Below, in pieces: positions 63,551 through 64,000 of a DNA stretch of 64,000 bases. A program made the translations under genes and the position numbers. The notes beneath the pieces were generated by a model that made no database searches, was not told the origin of the DNA, and was given only the letters and a program-made list of their open reading frames with translations. Source of the DNA: Tenacibaculum jejuense (GTDB lineage: Bacteria > Bacteroidota > Bacteroidia > Flavobacteriales > Flavobacteriaceae); assembly GCF_900198195.1 (NCBI RefSeq), contig NZ_LT899436.1:3687001-3751000 (forward strand), given 5' to 3'. The first letter of the stretch is position 1, and each line of letters opens with the position of its first letter.

Positions 63551-64000
63551 TAATGACGTTCTCCTGTTAATACTTTATAACTATGAAATAAATGTGGAAA
63601 AACCGCATCTAAACTTTCTACAACTCCTTTACTAGAACCTGGAAGCGCTAATACCAAACAATTATTATCAATTGTTCCTACAACACTTCTAGATAACATA
63701 GCATAAGGCATACGTTCTTGTCCATATCTCCGAATAGTTTCCTCTGCTCCTACGATTCTTTTATCTAATAAAGGCAAAATAGCTTCAGGTGTTGTATCTC
63801 TAGCTGATAAACCTGTTCCGCCTGTTAACACAATTAAACTAAACTCTTCTTTTAAAGCTAGAACTCTTTGTTGAATTGTATCAAAATCATCAGGAACCAC
63901 TTCTACTTCTTTTGTAGTTACTTGATAACCTTCCAATTTTTCTTTGATTAACTTTCCTGATTTATCTTCACCTTTTCCTTCAAAAATTGTATCAGAACAT
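63550..64000 (-). CDS. MoaB/MogA-type molybdopterin protein, 3' part (possible MoaC-MoaB fusion)
   Basis: The frame is open past the window end; about 149 residues are visible. They form the C-terminal part of a MoaB/MogA domain: CSDTIFEGKGEDKSGKLI, LIVLTGGTGLSARDTTPEAI, LDKRIVGAEETIRRYG and CLVLALPGSSKGVVESL. This activates molybdopterin by adenylylation before Mo insertion. In Bacteroidota this domain is often the second half of a MoaC-MoaB fusion, which cannot be checked here. TTG 63936 is an internal codon, not the start. Coupled to moaA. Confidence 0.9.
   Translation of the reverse strand, partial: CSDTIFEGKGEDKSGKLIKEKLEGYQVTTKEVEVVPDDFDTIQQRVLALKEEFSLIVLTGGTGLSARDTTPEAILPLLDKRIVGAEETIRRYGQERMPYAMLSRSVVGTIDNNCLVLALPGSSKGVVESLDAVFPHLFHSYKVLTGERH

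Noticed and set aside
1..64000. CRISPR arrays, insertion sequences, prophage or integrative elements
   Set aside because: No regular direct repeats with spacers, no transposase or integrase genes, and no tRNA-associated att duplication at tRNA-Ser 61400-61484.

Overview
The window is a strongly A+T-rich stretch of a Bacteroidota chromosome, almost certainly a marine-type member of the Flavobacteriaceae (Tenacibaculum- or Polaribacter-like; the genus is a guess). Several things support this. There are two proteins with type IX secretion (T9SS) C-terminal sorting domains. Family-typical genes are present: DUF4295 next to rpmB and rpmG, TIGR02757, DUF5916, an OMP_b-brl_3-type TonB receptor, LytTR regulators and TlpA lipoproteins. 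Promoters fit the Bacteroidota TTG / TAnnTTTG pattern. Gene density is that of an ordinary chromosome. I see no phage, insertion sequence, integrase, toxin-antitoxin pair or CRISPR array.

Layout. 1-8.1 kb: end of an S10 carboxypeptidase, a CPBP protease, TIGR02757, a beta-helix/MORN lipoprotein, a LOV-like PAS protein, and an operon of a secreted beta-propeller with a T9SS cargo protein. 8.3-12.6 kb (minus): small acidic lipoprotein, LysE exporter, rimO, lipoprotein amidase. 12.7-15 kb: membrane LytTR regulator and a serine hydrolase whose last membrane segments are cut off by a homopolymer frameshift. 15-18.2 kb (minus): ftsY, DUF4295, rpmG, rpmB, cinA. 18.4-20.2 kb: two coupled short-chain dehydrogenase/epimerase genes. 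20.2-26 kb (minus): a 1906-residue T9SS surface protein built of eight EF-hand-like plus leucine-rich-repeat modules. 26-33.9 kb: FAH-family hydrolase, purU, menB, a degenerate esterase-like protein, a CvfB-like half protein, menD and a transaldolase. 33.9-36 kb: a 566-base gap holding a probable broken small membrane-protein gene and an unassigned promoter, then a HAD phosphatase and an SDR. 36.3-39.7 kb: tandem TlpA-like lipoproteins followed by a small double-glycine-leader peptide gene. 39.8-41.1 kb (minus): AIM24-type and DUF4442 genes. 41.2-44.6 kb: DUF4870-padR-pspC-NTF2 operon behind a promoter overlapped by a palindrome. 44.7-48.9 kb: M15 peptidase, a secreted protein, pdhA and pdhC. 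48.9-52.6 kb (minus): DUF5916, NTF2-like, AraC regulator. 52.8-54.4 kb: BIG2-DM13 lipoprotein and an outer-membrane protein. 54.5-60 kb: PA0069-like radical SAM, TonB receptor, and a divergent LytS/LytTR two-component pair. 60-64 kb: aroC, tRNA-Ser(UGA), OmpA-family protein, moaA and the end of a moaB-type gene.

Housekeeping blocks are translation and targeting (rimO, rpmB, rpmG, ftsY, tRNA-Ser), menaquinone (menB, menD), pyruvate dehydrogenase (E1 alpha and E2), shikimate (aroC) and molybdopterin (moaA, moaB). The rest is mostly envelope and surface biology. The least ordinary items are the eight-module LRR protein, the double-glycine-leader peptide beside two thioredoxin lipoproteins, the palindrome-covered padR/pspC promoter, and two independent single-base homopolymer frameshifts. 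I did not find a clearly new multi-gene defence or metabolic system; the peptide/TlpA neighbourhood is the nearest candidate.
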